A stretch of 64,000 nt of DNA from Holophagales bacterium (GTDB lineage Bacteria > Acidobacteriota > Thermoanaerobaculia > UBA5066). The stretch is taken from positions 186,001 through 250,000 of the forward strand of contig JADJZB010000020.1 of NCBI GenBank assembly GCA_016719485.1, given 5' to 3'. The number at the start of each line of letters is the position of its first letter. The first letter of the stretch is position 1. Below, in pieces: positions 8,509 to 16,731 of this stretch. The translations under genes and the position numbers were made by a program. The notes under the pieces are model-generated. The model was given only the letters and a program-made list of their open reading frames with translations. It did no database searches and was not told where the DNA came from.

Positions 8509-9915
8509 ATGAAGGGCACGAGCTACGCCGCCGTCCTCTCCCGCAAGAACGAGATCATGAAGGCGAGCCTCGGGATCGACTTCGACACCTACGTGTCGAG
8601 CCCGGTCGCCTTCGACTACGAGCGGATGATGGCCGAGACCGGCTACACCCTCGATGACATCGTCCGGATCCAGTCCGAGACGAAGGTCGGCGGGACGCCT
8701 CTCCACGAGCTGACGCGCCTCACCGAGGCCGTCCGCGCCTTCGCCGGGCCCGGCAAGGGAGCGCGGATCTTCGTCAAGGACGAGGCGGCGAACGCGTCCG
8801 GCTCCTTCAAGGCCCGCCGGGCCTCGATCAGTGCATACGAGGCGAAGAAGAGAGGTTACGCGGGGGTCATCGCCGCGACGAGCGGCAACTACGGCGCGGG
8901 TGTCGCGAGCCAGGCGGCGATGCGCGACCTGAAGTGCATCATCCTGCAGGAGGTCTTCGACAGCCGCGGCGTCGGCCAGCCGGAGATCCTCGAGAAGTCG
9001 CGGGCCTGCGAGGCCTACGGAGCCGAGGTCCAGCGCCTCTCGGTCGGGCCGGAGCTCTTCTACGTCCTTCTGCGGACGCTCGAGGAGACCGGCTTCTTCA
9101 ACGCGAGCCTCTACACGCCGTTCGGCATCCGCGGGGTCGAGACGCTCGGCGTCGAGATCGCCCGGCAGGTGCGCGAACGCGCCGGGAAGGACCCGGACGC
9201 CGTCGTCATCACCCACGCCGGCGGCGGGAACCTCACCGGCACGGCGCGCGGCCTCCTGGCCGAGGGGTGCACGGACACCCGCATCGTCGCCTGCTCGGTC
9301 GACCTCGCGGGCCTGCACATGGCCTCCGACGGCGACTTCAACCGCAAGAGCTTCACCACCGGGCACACCGGCTTCGGCGTCCCCTTCGCCACGTGGCCCG
9401 ACCGCGTCGACGTCCCGCGCAACGCGGCGCGGAGCCTGCGCTACATGGACGAGTACCAGCTCGTCAGCCAGGGCGAGGTCTTCTACGTCACCGAGCTGAT
9501 GACGAAGCTCGAGGGGCTCGAGCGCGGCCCCGCGGGAAACACGAGCCTCACGGCGGCCGTGACCCTCGCGAGGCAGATGGACCGCGACCAGATCGTCGTC
9601 GTCCAGGAGACCGAGTACACGGGCGCCGGCAAGCACCACAACCGCCAGCTCTCCTTCGCGCGGGAGAACGGCATCGAGGTGCGCGTCGGCGACCCGGCGG
9701 AGAACGTGCCGGGGAAGACGATCGTCCTTCCCGAGAGGCTGGAGCAGGTACGGGGCCGGGTCCAGGACATGGACAAGCTCCGGACCTCTTACCTGAAGAA
9801 CGCCGCGAAGCTGTACCCGGCGGAGAAGTGGACCGACGGCGACGTCGCCTTCCTTGCCGCCGACCTCAAGAAGGACCCGGCCTGGGTTCGCCAGGCGGTC
9901 CCGGCCCTCGCCTGA
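8509..9915 (+). CDS. ortB: 2-amino-4-oxopentanoate thiolase, PLP-dependent large subunit
   Basis: 468 residues; ATG 8509 follows the ortA stop by one base, implying coupled translation. It has the fold-type II PLP (threonine synthase/cysteine synthase-like) pattern. K101 in ANASGSFKARR is the expected Schiff-base lysine, SGNYGAG binds substrate carboxylate, and the glycine loop GGGNLTGT binds phosphate. It forms the catalytic half of the thiolase that yields alanine and acetyl-CoA, the energy-relevant step of the pathway. Confidence 0.9.
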   Translation: MKGTSYAAVLSRKNEIMKASLGIDFDTYVSSPVAFDYERMMAETGYTLDDIVRIQSETKVGGTPLHELTRLTEAVRAFAGPGKGARIFVKDEAANASGSFKARRASISAYEAKKRGYAGVIAATSGNYGAGVASQAAMRDLKCIILQEVFDSRGVGQPEILEKSRACEAYGAEVQRLSVGPELFYVLLRTLEETGFFNASLYTPFGIRGVETLGVEIARQVRERAGKDPDAVVITHAGGGNLTGTARGLLAEGCTDTRIVACSVDLAGLHMASDGDFNRKSFTTGHTGFGVPFATWPDRVDVPRNAARSLRYMDEYQLVSQGEVFYVTELMTKLEGLERGPAGNTSLTAAVTLARQMDRDQIVVVQETEYTGAGKHHNRQLSFARENGIEVRVGDPAENVPGKTIVLPERLEQVRGRVQDMDKLRTSYLKNAAKLYPAEKWTDGDVAFLAADLKKDPAWVRQAVPALA

Positions 9916-9930
9916 ACGGAGAAGACGACG

Positions 9931-10304
9931 ATGACCGACGACAGGATTTCCCGCTTCGAAACGCGCCGTGAGGCGCTCGCGAAGCTGAGCGACGAAGAGC
10001 TGAAGGCCCGCTTCTGGGAGCTGACGAACAGGGTCGTCGAGCCGATCGTCGACCTCGCGAAGGGGCACACGAGCCCCTCCATCGAGCGGTCGGTCCTCCT
10101 CCGGATGGGGATCGACTCGGTCTCGAGCCAGGGGGTCGTGAAGCGGATCCTCGACGCCGGTCTCCTGGGCAAGGGGGCGGGGCACGTCGTCCTGAAGGTC
10201 TCGCGGAAGACCGGGACGGACGTCCGCGCCGCGGCGCAGGCGATCCTCGACGACCGCACCGTCCTCGACGGGCTCTTCCAGGCCGGGAGCGAGGGGGGAA
10301 ATGA
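9931..10304 (+). CDS. oraS: D-ornithine 4,5-aminomutase small subunit, apparent frameshift at 3' end
   Basis: The first 120 or so residues match OraS well (for example IERSVLLRMGIDS and GKGAGHVV). As written, the frame has no stop near the expected end; it stays open to 12549 in a frame that overlaps oraE and reads as nonsense. Adding one G to the G6 run at 10293-10298, or a -1 slip there, makes the frame end GGK-stop at 10302-10304. That stop overlaps the oraE start as ATGA, and the length becomes about 124 residues, near the roughly 120 usual for OraS. I therefore give 10304 as the end. The cause may be sequencing error or a real frameshift site. Confidence 0.8.
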
Positions 10305-12505
10305 CGAAGCCGACTCCCCCGAACCAGAAGCTCGACATCGAGAGGATCCTCGAGGGTCTCGAGAGCTATCACCCGCCCCGGAAAGGGTGGACCTGGCGCG
10401 ACGTGCCGAAAGGCGGCGTCGACATGGGCCCCTTCCACTTCCGCGACATGTCGACGCCGCTCGAGAGATCGATCGGACTCCCGGCGAGCAAGTATTTCGA
10501 CCACATCGACCCTCAGCCCTCCTGCGTCGTGACGACCGAGATCGCCTCGGGCCGCTTCGAGGACGACATTCGCCGGATGCGGATGGCCGCCTGGCACGGC
10601 GCCGACCACATCATGGTGATCCGGACGACGGGGCAGAGCCACATCGACGGCCTCCTCGAGGGGACCCCCGAGGGGATCGGCGGCGTGCCGATCACGCGCA
10701 AGCAGATCCGCGCGAGCCGCAAGGCGTGCGACGAGATCGAGAAGGAGGTCGGGCGCCCGATCAACTTCCACTCGTACGTCTCCGGCGTCGCCGGGCCCGA
10801 GGTCGCCGTCCTCTTCGCCGAGGAGGGGATCAACGGCGCCCACCAGGACCCGCAGTACAACGTCCTCTACCGCAACGTGAACATGTACCGCTCCTTCGTC
10901 GACGCGGCGGAGGCGAAGAAGGTCATGGCGGGGGCGCGGATCTTCCAGATCGACGGTGCGCACAACGCGAACGCCACGGCGAAGGCCGGCTGGCTCGTCA
11001 TGCCCGAGCTGATGGTCCAGCACGGCTTCAACTGCGCGTTCTCCGTCGCCGTCGGGATGGACAAGGACCTCATCGGCCTCTCCACGGTCCCGCCGAACTC
11101 CCCGCCGGCGCCGAAGCTCTGGTACGACCTGCCGTATGCCGTCGCCCTGCGCGACTTCTTCAGCGACTTCAAGATGCGGGCGCAGCAGAACACCCGCTAC
11201 ATCGAGGCCGACATCGAGGAGGCCGTGAGGACCCACACGGTCGACACCCTCATCTCGATGCTCACGCGCGCCGACATCCAGAGCACGATCACCCCCGACG
11301 AGGGGCGGAACGTGCCGTGGCACTACAACAACATCCGTGGCGTCCAGACGGTGAAGCAGACGTGGGCCGCCCTCGACGGCATCAAGGAGCTCGTCAGCCT
11401 CAACCACGACGGGCCGCTCGGCGAGATGGCGCGCGACCTGAAGGAGCGCGCCGTCGCCTTCCTCGAGGAGGTCCTCGAGGTGGGCGGCTACTTCGCGGCC
11501 GTGGAGAAGGGCTTCTTCGTCGACTCGGCCAAGTACCCCGAGCGCAGCGGCGACGGCATCGCGCGCGACGGCAACGGCGGCGTCGGCGCGGGCTCCCTCG
11601 TCGTCCGCGACGCGGACTACCTGGCCCCCGTCTGCGACCACTTCGGGACGAACCACGTCCCGGCGGGCGCGTCGAAGCCGTGCGACCCGATCGGCGGCTG
11701 CACGCTCTGCCGCCCGGAGAAGATCGTCTTCATCGACGAGCTCGACCCCGAGGACAACTGCGACAGGCGCCTCGAGAAGACTCTTCCTTACCGGAAGGGA
11801 AATGCAATCAAGCCCGAGGCCGAGTGGGCGGGCGACGGGACGGTCCTCGTCCAGCTCTTCGTCCCCGAGAACGAGGAGATCGCTCCCGTCTACGCCGTCG
11901 AGATGGCGAAGAAGATGGGCCTCGTCGACCCCGAGGTCATCAACACGATGGTCCTCCACCCGGCGGAGGGGTGCTTCGTCGAGGTGAAGGGGAAGGTCGC
12001 GTTCGACATCGACCGGACGACGCTGAAGATTCCGGAGAAAGAAGTGATCCTCCCCGAGCAGGAGCTCCGAGATGCCGTGAAGGCCGTCGGCCTCAAGGTC
12101 GTCGCCGGGACCGTCGGCGAGGACGAGCACAGCGTTGGCCTGCGCGAGATCCTCGACATCAAGCACGGCGGCATCGAGAAGTACGGCGTGAAGTACCACT
12201 ACCTCGGGACGTCGGTGCCCATCGGCAAGCTCGTCGACGCCGCCATCGAGACGGGCGCGCACGCCATCCTGATCTCCACGATCATCAGTCACAACGACGT
12301 CCACCGGGGCCAGATGAGGAAGCTCGCCGAGCTCTGCCGCGAGAAGGGGATCCGCGACCGCGTCGTCCTCGTCGCCGGCGGTACCCAGGTGAACCGCGAC
12401 ATGGCCAGGGAGACCGGCCTCGACGCGACGTTCGGCCGCGGGACGAAGGGAATCCACGTCGTGAACGCCATGGTCAAGGCGCTCCGGGCGCGGGGCGCCG
12501 CCTGA
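10301..12505 (+). CDS. oraE: D-ornithine 4,5-aminomutase large subunit (adenosylcobalamin and PLP)
   Basis: 734 residues. The enzyme moves the terminal amino group of D-ornithine to C4, giving 2,4-diaminopentanoate, by a B12-radical mechanism with PLP. The C-terminal B12 domain carries D608-x-H610-x-x-G613 (DEHSVG), where H610 is the lower cobalt ligand. K621, eleven residues further, matches the spacing of the lysine that holds PLP in the resting state of characterised OraE. The N-terminal two-thirds is the TIM-barrel part. Start ATG 10301 overlaps the reconstructed oraS stop. Confidence 0.95.
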   Translation: MTKPTPPNQKLDIERILEGLESYHPPRKGWTWRDVPKGGVDMGPFHFRDMSTPLERSIGLPASKYFDHIDPQPSCVVTTEIASGRFEDDIRRMRMAAWHGADHIMVIRTTGQSHIDGLLEGTPEGIGGVPITRKQIRASRKACDEIEKEVGRPINFHSYVSGVAGPEVAVLFAEEGINGAHQDPQYNVLYRNVNMYRSFVDAAEAKKVMAGARIFQIDGAHNANATAKAGWLVMPELMVQHGFNCAFSVAVGMDKDLIGLSTVPPNSPPAPKLWYDLPYAVALRDFFSDFKMRAQQNTRYIEADIEEAVRTHTVDTLISMLTRADIQSTITPDEGRNVPWHYNNIRGVQTVKQTWAALDGIKELVSLNHDGPLGEMARDLKERAVAFLEEVLEVGGYFAAVEKGFFVDSAKYPERSGDGIARDGNGGVGAGSLVVRDADYLAPVCDHFGTNHVPAGASKPCDPIGGCTLCRPEKIVFIDELDPEDNCDRRLEKTLPYRKGNAIKPEAEWAGDGTVLVQLFVPENEEIAPVYAVEMAKKMGLVDPEVINTMVLHPAEGCFVEVKGKVAFDIDRTTLKIPEKEVILPEQELRDAVKAVGLKVVAGTVGEDEHSVGLREILDIKHGGIEKYGVKYHYLGTSVPIGKLVDAAIETGAHAILISTIISHNDVHRGQMRKLAELCREKGIRDRVVLVAGGTQVNRDMARETGLDATFGRGTKGIHVVNAMVKALRARGAA

Positions 12506-12545
12506 AGAGGGAACCGGGAGGCGAGACGCGAGGCCGCTCGGACCG

Positions 12546-13898
12546 ATGAGACGGATCGAGATCCTGACGCTCGAGGTCGGCTCGACGATCACGAAGGCGA
12601 ACGGCTTCGTGCGCCTCCCCGGCGGCGGCTTCGACCACGTCGCCCAGGGCTTCGCCCCGACGAGCGTCGCCGAGGGGGACGTCGGTGTCGGCGTCGATGC
12701 GGCGCTCGCCCATCTCGCCACGACCTCCGGTCTCGACCCGGCCGGGGCCGAGACCTTCGTGAACAGCTCGGCGGCCGGGGGCCTCCGGATGACCGTCCAC
12801 GGCCTGACGCTCTCGATGACGGCGCGCGCGGCGCGCGAGGCGGCCCTCGGCGCCGGCGGCATCGTGAAGATGGTGACGGCGGGGGAGCTCGACGACTTCG
12901 AGCTGGACGAGATCCGCGAGATCCGCCCGAACCTCATCCTCCTCGCAGGCGGTGTCGATTTCGGCGAGAAGGGAATCGTCCTCAGGAACGCCGAGAAGCT
13001 CGCGAGCCTCGCCCGAGGCGGTTTCTCCGTGCCCGTCCTCTACGCCGGCAATGCCGCGCTCCGAAAGCCGGTCGAAGAGCTCTTCCGCGCGGCGGGCGTC
13101 GAGCTCCACGTCGCCGAGAACGTCTTCCCCGACGTCGACGTCCTCAACGTCGAGCCGCTCCGCCGCCTCGTCCACGAGGCCTTCAACCGCCACATCGTCC
13201 ACGCGCCCGGTATGGCGCGGCTCGGCAGCCTCACGCGGCACGGGATCCTCCCGACGCCCGGTGCGGTCCTTCGGGCCGCCGAGCTCTTCGCCGAGGTCGC
13301 GGGCGACTGCCTCGTCTTCGACGTCGGCGGCGCCACGACCGACGTCCACAGCGTGACGGAAGGGGGCGCCGAGTGGCACTCCCGCCTCGTCGAGCCGGAG
13401 CCCCGCGCCAAGCGGACCGTCGAGGGAGACCTCGGCGTCTACGTCAACGCCCGGCACGTCGTCGAGCTGTCGGGCGAGCTGATGGCCGAAGCGCACCTCG
13501 ACGACCTCGCGGCGCTGCCCGCCACCGAGCGCGAGAAGGCGCTCACCCGCTGGCTCTGCGAGAAGGCGGTCGCCATCGGCGCGCGCCGGCACGCCGGCGT
13601 CGTCTCCGACATCTACACCCCCACCGGCCGCCGGCAGGTCGTGAAGGGAAAGGACCTGACCGCCGTGAAGTGGGTCGTCGCGACCGGTGGCGCGCTCACG
13701 AAGGTGGAGCGGGCCGCCGAGTGCCTGCGCGCCGTCTGCACCGGTGCCGGGAAGCACCTGCTTCCCGACTCGTCGGCCACGATCCTCGTCGACGCCGAGT
13801 ACCGCTTCAGCGCTCTCGGCACGCTCGCCCACGCCTACCCCGACGACGTCCGCGCGACCTTCCGCCGGTGGATCGACGCGCAGGCGGCATCGGCATAG
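12546..13898 (+). CDS. MutL-like ATPase, probable aminomutase reactivase
   Basis: 450 residues with an actin/Hsp70-like ATPase pattern: phosphate loop 1 EVGSTITK at residues 10-17, a second loop FDVGGATTD near residue 260, and an ATGGA adenosine-type motif near residue 380. It belongs to the GlmL/MutL group encoded beside glutamate mutase and, in ornithine clusters, beside oraE. The expected role is to exchange damaged cobalamin on the mutase using ATP. It starts 40 bases after oraE. The name mutL should not be confused with the DNA mismatch repair protein. Confidence 0.85.
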   Translation: MRRIEILTLEVGSTITKANGFVRLPGGGFDHVAQGFAPTSVAEGDVGVGVDAALAHLATTSGLDPAGAETFVNSSAAGGLRMTVHGLTLSMTARAAREAALGAGGIVKMVTAGELDDFELDEIREIRPNLILLAGGVDFGEKGIVLRNAEKLASLARGGFSVPVLYAGNAALRKPVEELFRAAGVELHVAENVFPDVDVLNVEPLRRLVHEAFNRHIVHAPGMARLGSLTRHGILPTPGAVLRAAELFAEVAGDCLVFDVGGATTDVHSVTEGGAEWHSRLVEPEPRAKRTVEGDLGVYVNARHVVELSGELMAEAHLDDLAALPATEREKALTRWLCEKAVAIGARRHAGVVSDIYTPTGRRQVVKGKDLTAVKWVVATGGALTKVERAAECLRAVCTGAGKHLLPDSSATILVDAEYRFSALGTLAHAYPDDVRATFRRWIDAQAASA

Positions 13899-13920
13899 CA
13901 GGCATCAGGAGCCCCGCCCC

Positions 13921-15000
13921 ATGTACATCCGAACGCCCCGCCTCGAGATCTACCCCGACCGGATCACCCAGAACGCCCGTTCCGTCATCAACCTCTGCCA
14001 CTTCCACGGCGTGCAGGTCGCGGCGGTGACGAAGGTCGCCTGCGCGCACCCGGCGGTCGTGAGTGCGCTCGTGGCCGGCGGGGCCGACATGGTGGCCGAC
14101 AGCCGGATCAAGAACCTCCTGTCGATGGCCGACGCCGGCGTCGACCGTCCCCTCATGCTCCTCAGAATCCCGGCTCCGAGCCGGTGCACCGACGTCGTCC
14201 GCTGCGCGAACGTCACCCTCAACAGCAACCTGCGCACCATCGAGCTCCTCTCCGAGGCGGCGGTGATGCACGACTGCCGGCACCAGATCATCGTGATGGT
14301 CGACGTCGGCGACCTGCGCGAAGGGGTCTGGCCCGACCGCGCCATCGAGATCGTCCGCGGGGCCGGCAAGCTCCGGAACATCGAGGTCGTCGGCCTGGGC
14401 TGCAACCTCGCGTGCTACGGGGGGGTCATCCCGACGGTGGCGAACATGAAGGCTCTCATCGAGGTGCGCGACCGCTGTCGCGAGGCGACGGGCCTCGACC
14501 TGAACGTCCTCTCGGGCGGCAACAGCGCGAACCTGCCGCTCCTGGCGAGCGGGGAGATGCCGCGGGAGATCAACCATTTCCGCATCGGCGAGGCGATCGT
14601 CCTCGGCCGCAACGTCATCGACCGGAGCCCGTGGCCCGGCACCCGTCAGGACACGTTCCGGATCGTCGCCGAGGTCGTCGAGGTGGAGCGGAAGCCCTCG
14701 ATGCCGATCGGCGATCGCGGGCAGGACGCCTTCGGCGACATGCCCCGGTTCGAGGACCGGGGGGTCCACCTGCGCGCCATCTGCAACCTCGGCCGGCAGG
14801 ACTGCGTCGTGGACGGCATCGAGCCGCTGATGCCGGGAATCACGGTCCTCGGAGGGTCGAGCGACCACCTCATCCTCGACGTCGAGGACGCGGAGGAGAA
14901 TGTGAAGGTGGGAGACGAGCTCGCGTTCTGGCCCGGCTACGGAGCGCTCCTGGCGGCGAGCACGAGCCCCTACGTCCAGAAGGTCGTGATTCGCGGATGA
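13921..15000 (+). CDS. orr: Ornithine racemase
   Basis: 359 residues from ATG 13921; a longer frame upstream overlaps the MutL-like gene and is not needed. It has an alanine-racemase-type PLP barrel with the Schiff-base lysine K38 in VAAVTKVACAHP. It lacks the long C-terminal domain motifs of true alanine racemase and matches the YhfX/Orr-like set. In this operon it would convert L-ornithine to D-ornithine, the substrate of OraSE. Its stop overlaps the next start (ATGA). Confidence 0.88.
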   Translation: MYIRTPRLEIYPDRITQNARSVINLCHFHGVQVAAVTKVACAHPAVVSALVAGGADMVADSRIKNLLSMADAGVDRPLMLLRIPAPSRCTDVVRCANVTLNSNLRTIELLSEAAVMHDCRHQIIVMVDVGDLREGVWPDRAIEIVRGAGKLRNIEVVGLGCNLACYGGVIPTVANMKALIEVRDRCREATGLDLNVLSGGNSANLPLLASGEMPREINHFRIGEAIVLGRNVIDRSPWPGTRQDTFRIVAEVVEVERKPSMPIGDRGQDAFGDMPRFEDRGVHLRAICNLGRQDCVVDGIEPLMPGITVLGGSSDHLILDVEDAEENVKVGDELAFWPGYGALLAASTSPYVQKVVIRG

Positions 15001-16124
15001 GCCTCCTCTATGCCACGCACGCGCGCATCCACCTCGGGAACATCCGGGACAACCTCCGGGCCATCCGTGCCGCCGTCGGTCCGGAGCGGAAGGTCCTCGT
15101 CGCCGTGAAGGCGAACGGCTACGGCCACGGTGCCGTCGAGGTCTCGCGGATGGCGGAAGCGACCGGCACGGCCGATTGGCTCGGCGTGGCGAACGTGCCC
15201 GAGGGGCTCCAGCTTCGCGAGGCGGGACTCAGGCTCCCGATCCTCAAGCTCGGAGTCACGTTTCCGTGGGAGATGAGGACCGCGATCGAGGCGGGCCTCA
15301 CGCTCGCCGTCTGTTCGCGGGAAGAGGCCGAGGCGCTCGCCGCAGTGGTGGCCGAAGCGAACCGGCCGGCCTCGGTCCACCTGAAGGTCGACACGGGAAT
15401 GGGTCGCATCGGCGTCAGCCCCGCGGAGGCTCCCGAGCTGGCGCGGCTCATCGTCGGCCTGCCCGGCGTCGTCCTCGATGGGGTATTCACCCATCTCCCC
15501 GTGAGCGACGCGGCGGACGTCACCTGGACGCGCGAGCAGATCCTCCGCTTCCGCACCACGGCGGGCCTCGTCCAGGAGGCCGCCGGGCGGCGGCTCCTCG
15601 TCCACTGCGCGAACTCCGGCGCCGTCCTCGGCCACGACTCCGCCTGGCTCGACATGGTGCGGCCCGGAATCATGGTCTACGGTTTCCGCCCCGACCCCGA
15701 GACGCCCGCGACCATCCCCCTGAAGCCGGGGATGAGCCTCCTCACCCGCGTCTCGTTCGTGAAGCCGGTCGCGCGCGGCACCTCCATCGGCTACGGCCGC
15801 ACCTGGGTCGCTCCCGCCGACACGAACGTCGCCACGATCCCCGCGGGCTACGCGGACGGTTTCAACCGACTCTTCTCGAACCGCGGCCGCGTCCTCATCG
15901 GCGGCCGGAGCTACCCCCTCGTCGGCCGCGTCTGCATGGACCAGAGCATGGTCGACCTCGGGCCCGAGACGGACGTGAAGGTCGGCGACGAGGTCGTCCT
16001 GATGGGCCCCAGCGGCGAGCTGGAGATCCCCTGCGAGGAGTGGGCCGCCAAGCTCGGAACCATCACCTACGAGGTCACCTGCCAGGTGAACCCCAGGGTT
16101 GTCCGGGTCTTCGACCCTTACTGA
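14997..16124 (+). CDS. alr: Alanine racemase
   Basis: 375 residues; ATG 14997 overlaps the orr stop by 4 bases, so it is translationally coupled to the ornithine operon. It is a full two-domain alanine racemase: K38 in VAVKANGYGHG is the PLP lysine, KVDTGMGRIG and HCANSGA are barrel signatures, and SIGYGRTW carries the C-terminal catalytic tyrosine. The usual role is D-alanine supply for peptidoglycan. In this operon it may instead act on the alanine released by OrtAB, or be a second racemase with ornithine as substrate; the sequence cannot decide. Confidence 0.88.
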   Translation: MSLLYATHARIHLGNIRDNLRAIRAAVGPERKVLVAVKANGYGHGAVEVSRMAEATGTADWLGVANVPEGLQLREAGLRLPILKLGVTFPWEMRTAIEAGLTLAVCSREEAEALAAVVAEANRPASVHLKVDTGMGRIGVSPAEAPELARLIVGLPGVVLDGVFTHLPVSDAADVTWTREQILRFRTTAGLVQEAAGRRLLVHCANSGAVLGHDSAWLDMVRPGIMVYGFRPDPETPATIPLKPGMSLLTRVSFVKPVARGTSIGYGRTWVAPADTNVATIPAGYADGFNRLFSNRGRVLIGGRSYPLVGRVCMDQSMVDLGPETDVKVGDEVVLMGPSGELEIPCEEWAAKLGTITYEVTCQVNPRVVRVFDPY

Positions 16125-16172
16125 GCCAGGAAAACACCTCTCCGGGCGATTTCCCCGAAAAAGTTGGCCGGG

Positions 16173-16198
16173 CCTGTTGGAAAATCAGGCTTCTCGCG
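16173..16198 (+). promoter_or_regulatory. Candidate ECF promoter, copy 1 (before the sigma gene)
   Basis: CCTGTTG at 16173-16179, exactly 13 bases, then CTCGCG at 16193-16198, followed by nAGC. The same two blocks with the same 13-base gap occur at 18157-18182 and, on the minus strand, at 24052-24077. The spacing fits -35/-10 elements of an ECF sigma promoter. The start codon of the sigma gene lies only 12 bases after the second block, so the message would be nearly leaderless. Function is inferred. Confidence 0.6.
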
Positions 16199-16209
16199 GA
16201 GCTTTACCT

Positions 16210-16731
16210 ATGGATGCCGAACCCCGGACACCCCGGACCCGGCTGGAGCTTGCCGAAACCATCGCGGCGAAGGGCGACCTCCGCCGACGGATGGAGGCGC
16301 ACCTCCGCTACAGGTTCCGGCTCTCGGCGCCAGAGGTGGAAGACGTGATGCAGGACGTAGTCCTCGAGCTGATGCGATACGACGAGCCCCTTCGCGAGGC
16401 CGAAGGGCTCTCGTTTCGCATACTTCACCTCCGGACCCTCCAGTTCCTCCGAAACCGGGGGGTGAGACGCGAGGAGCCCATCGAGGACGACGCGCGGACC
16501 GCAGACGACTGGCCGGCTCCCGACTCGCAGAACGACAACTACGTTCTTCTCCGCCAGACGCTCGCGCAGGCCTCTCCCGCCTGCCGGAGGCTCATCCGCG
16601 CCCACTACCTCGAGGGGAAGACCCTCAAGGAGACGGCCGAAGCGCTCTCCTACGCCTCGACCAACGTCGTCTGGGTCCTTCTGGATCGCTGCATCCGGCG
16701 CCTTCGCGCGGTCTTCGGAGCGACCCGATGA
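16210..16731 (+). CDS. ECF-type RNA polymerase sigma factor
   Basis: 173 residues. Region 2-like residues 30-75 (APEVEDVMQDVVLELMRY, then FRILHLRTLQFLRNR) and region 4-like residues 120-165 (CRRLIRAHYLEGKTLKETAEAL plus a recognition helix) give the normal ECF two-domain layout. No ribosome-binding site precedes ATG 16210, consistent with a very short leader from the promoter-like motif just upstream. The stop overlaps the next gene by 4 bases. It probably controls its own gene and those at 18262 and 22648-23895, all of which carry the same motif. Confidence 0.85.
   Translation: MDAEPRTPRTRLELAETIAAKGDLRRRMEAHLRYRFRLSAPEVEDVMQDVVLELMRYDEPLREAEGLSFRILHLRTLQFLRNRGVRREEPIEDDARTADDWPAPDSQNDNYVLLRQTLAQASPACRRLIRAHYLEGKTLKETAEALSYASTNVVWVLLDRCIRRLRAVFGATR

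Noticed and set aside
9931..12549. 872-codon open frame overlapping oraE
   Set aside because: Only its first 120 codons resemble OraS; the rest is Arg/Pro/Gly-rich frame shadow of oraE and arises from the absent oraS stop.
9866..12937. 1023-codon open frame on the minus strand
   Set aside because: It is antisense to oraE and its neighbours. High GC removes stops; the translation is low in complexity and has no domain.
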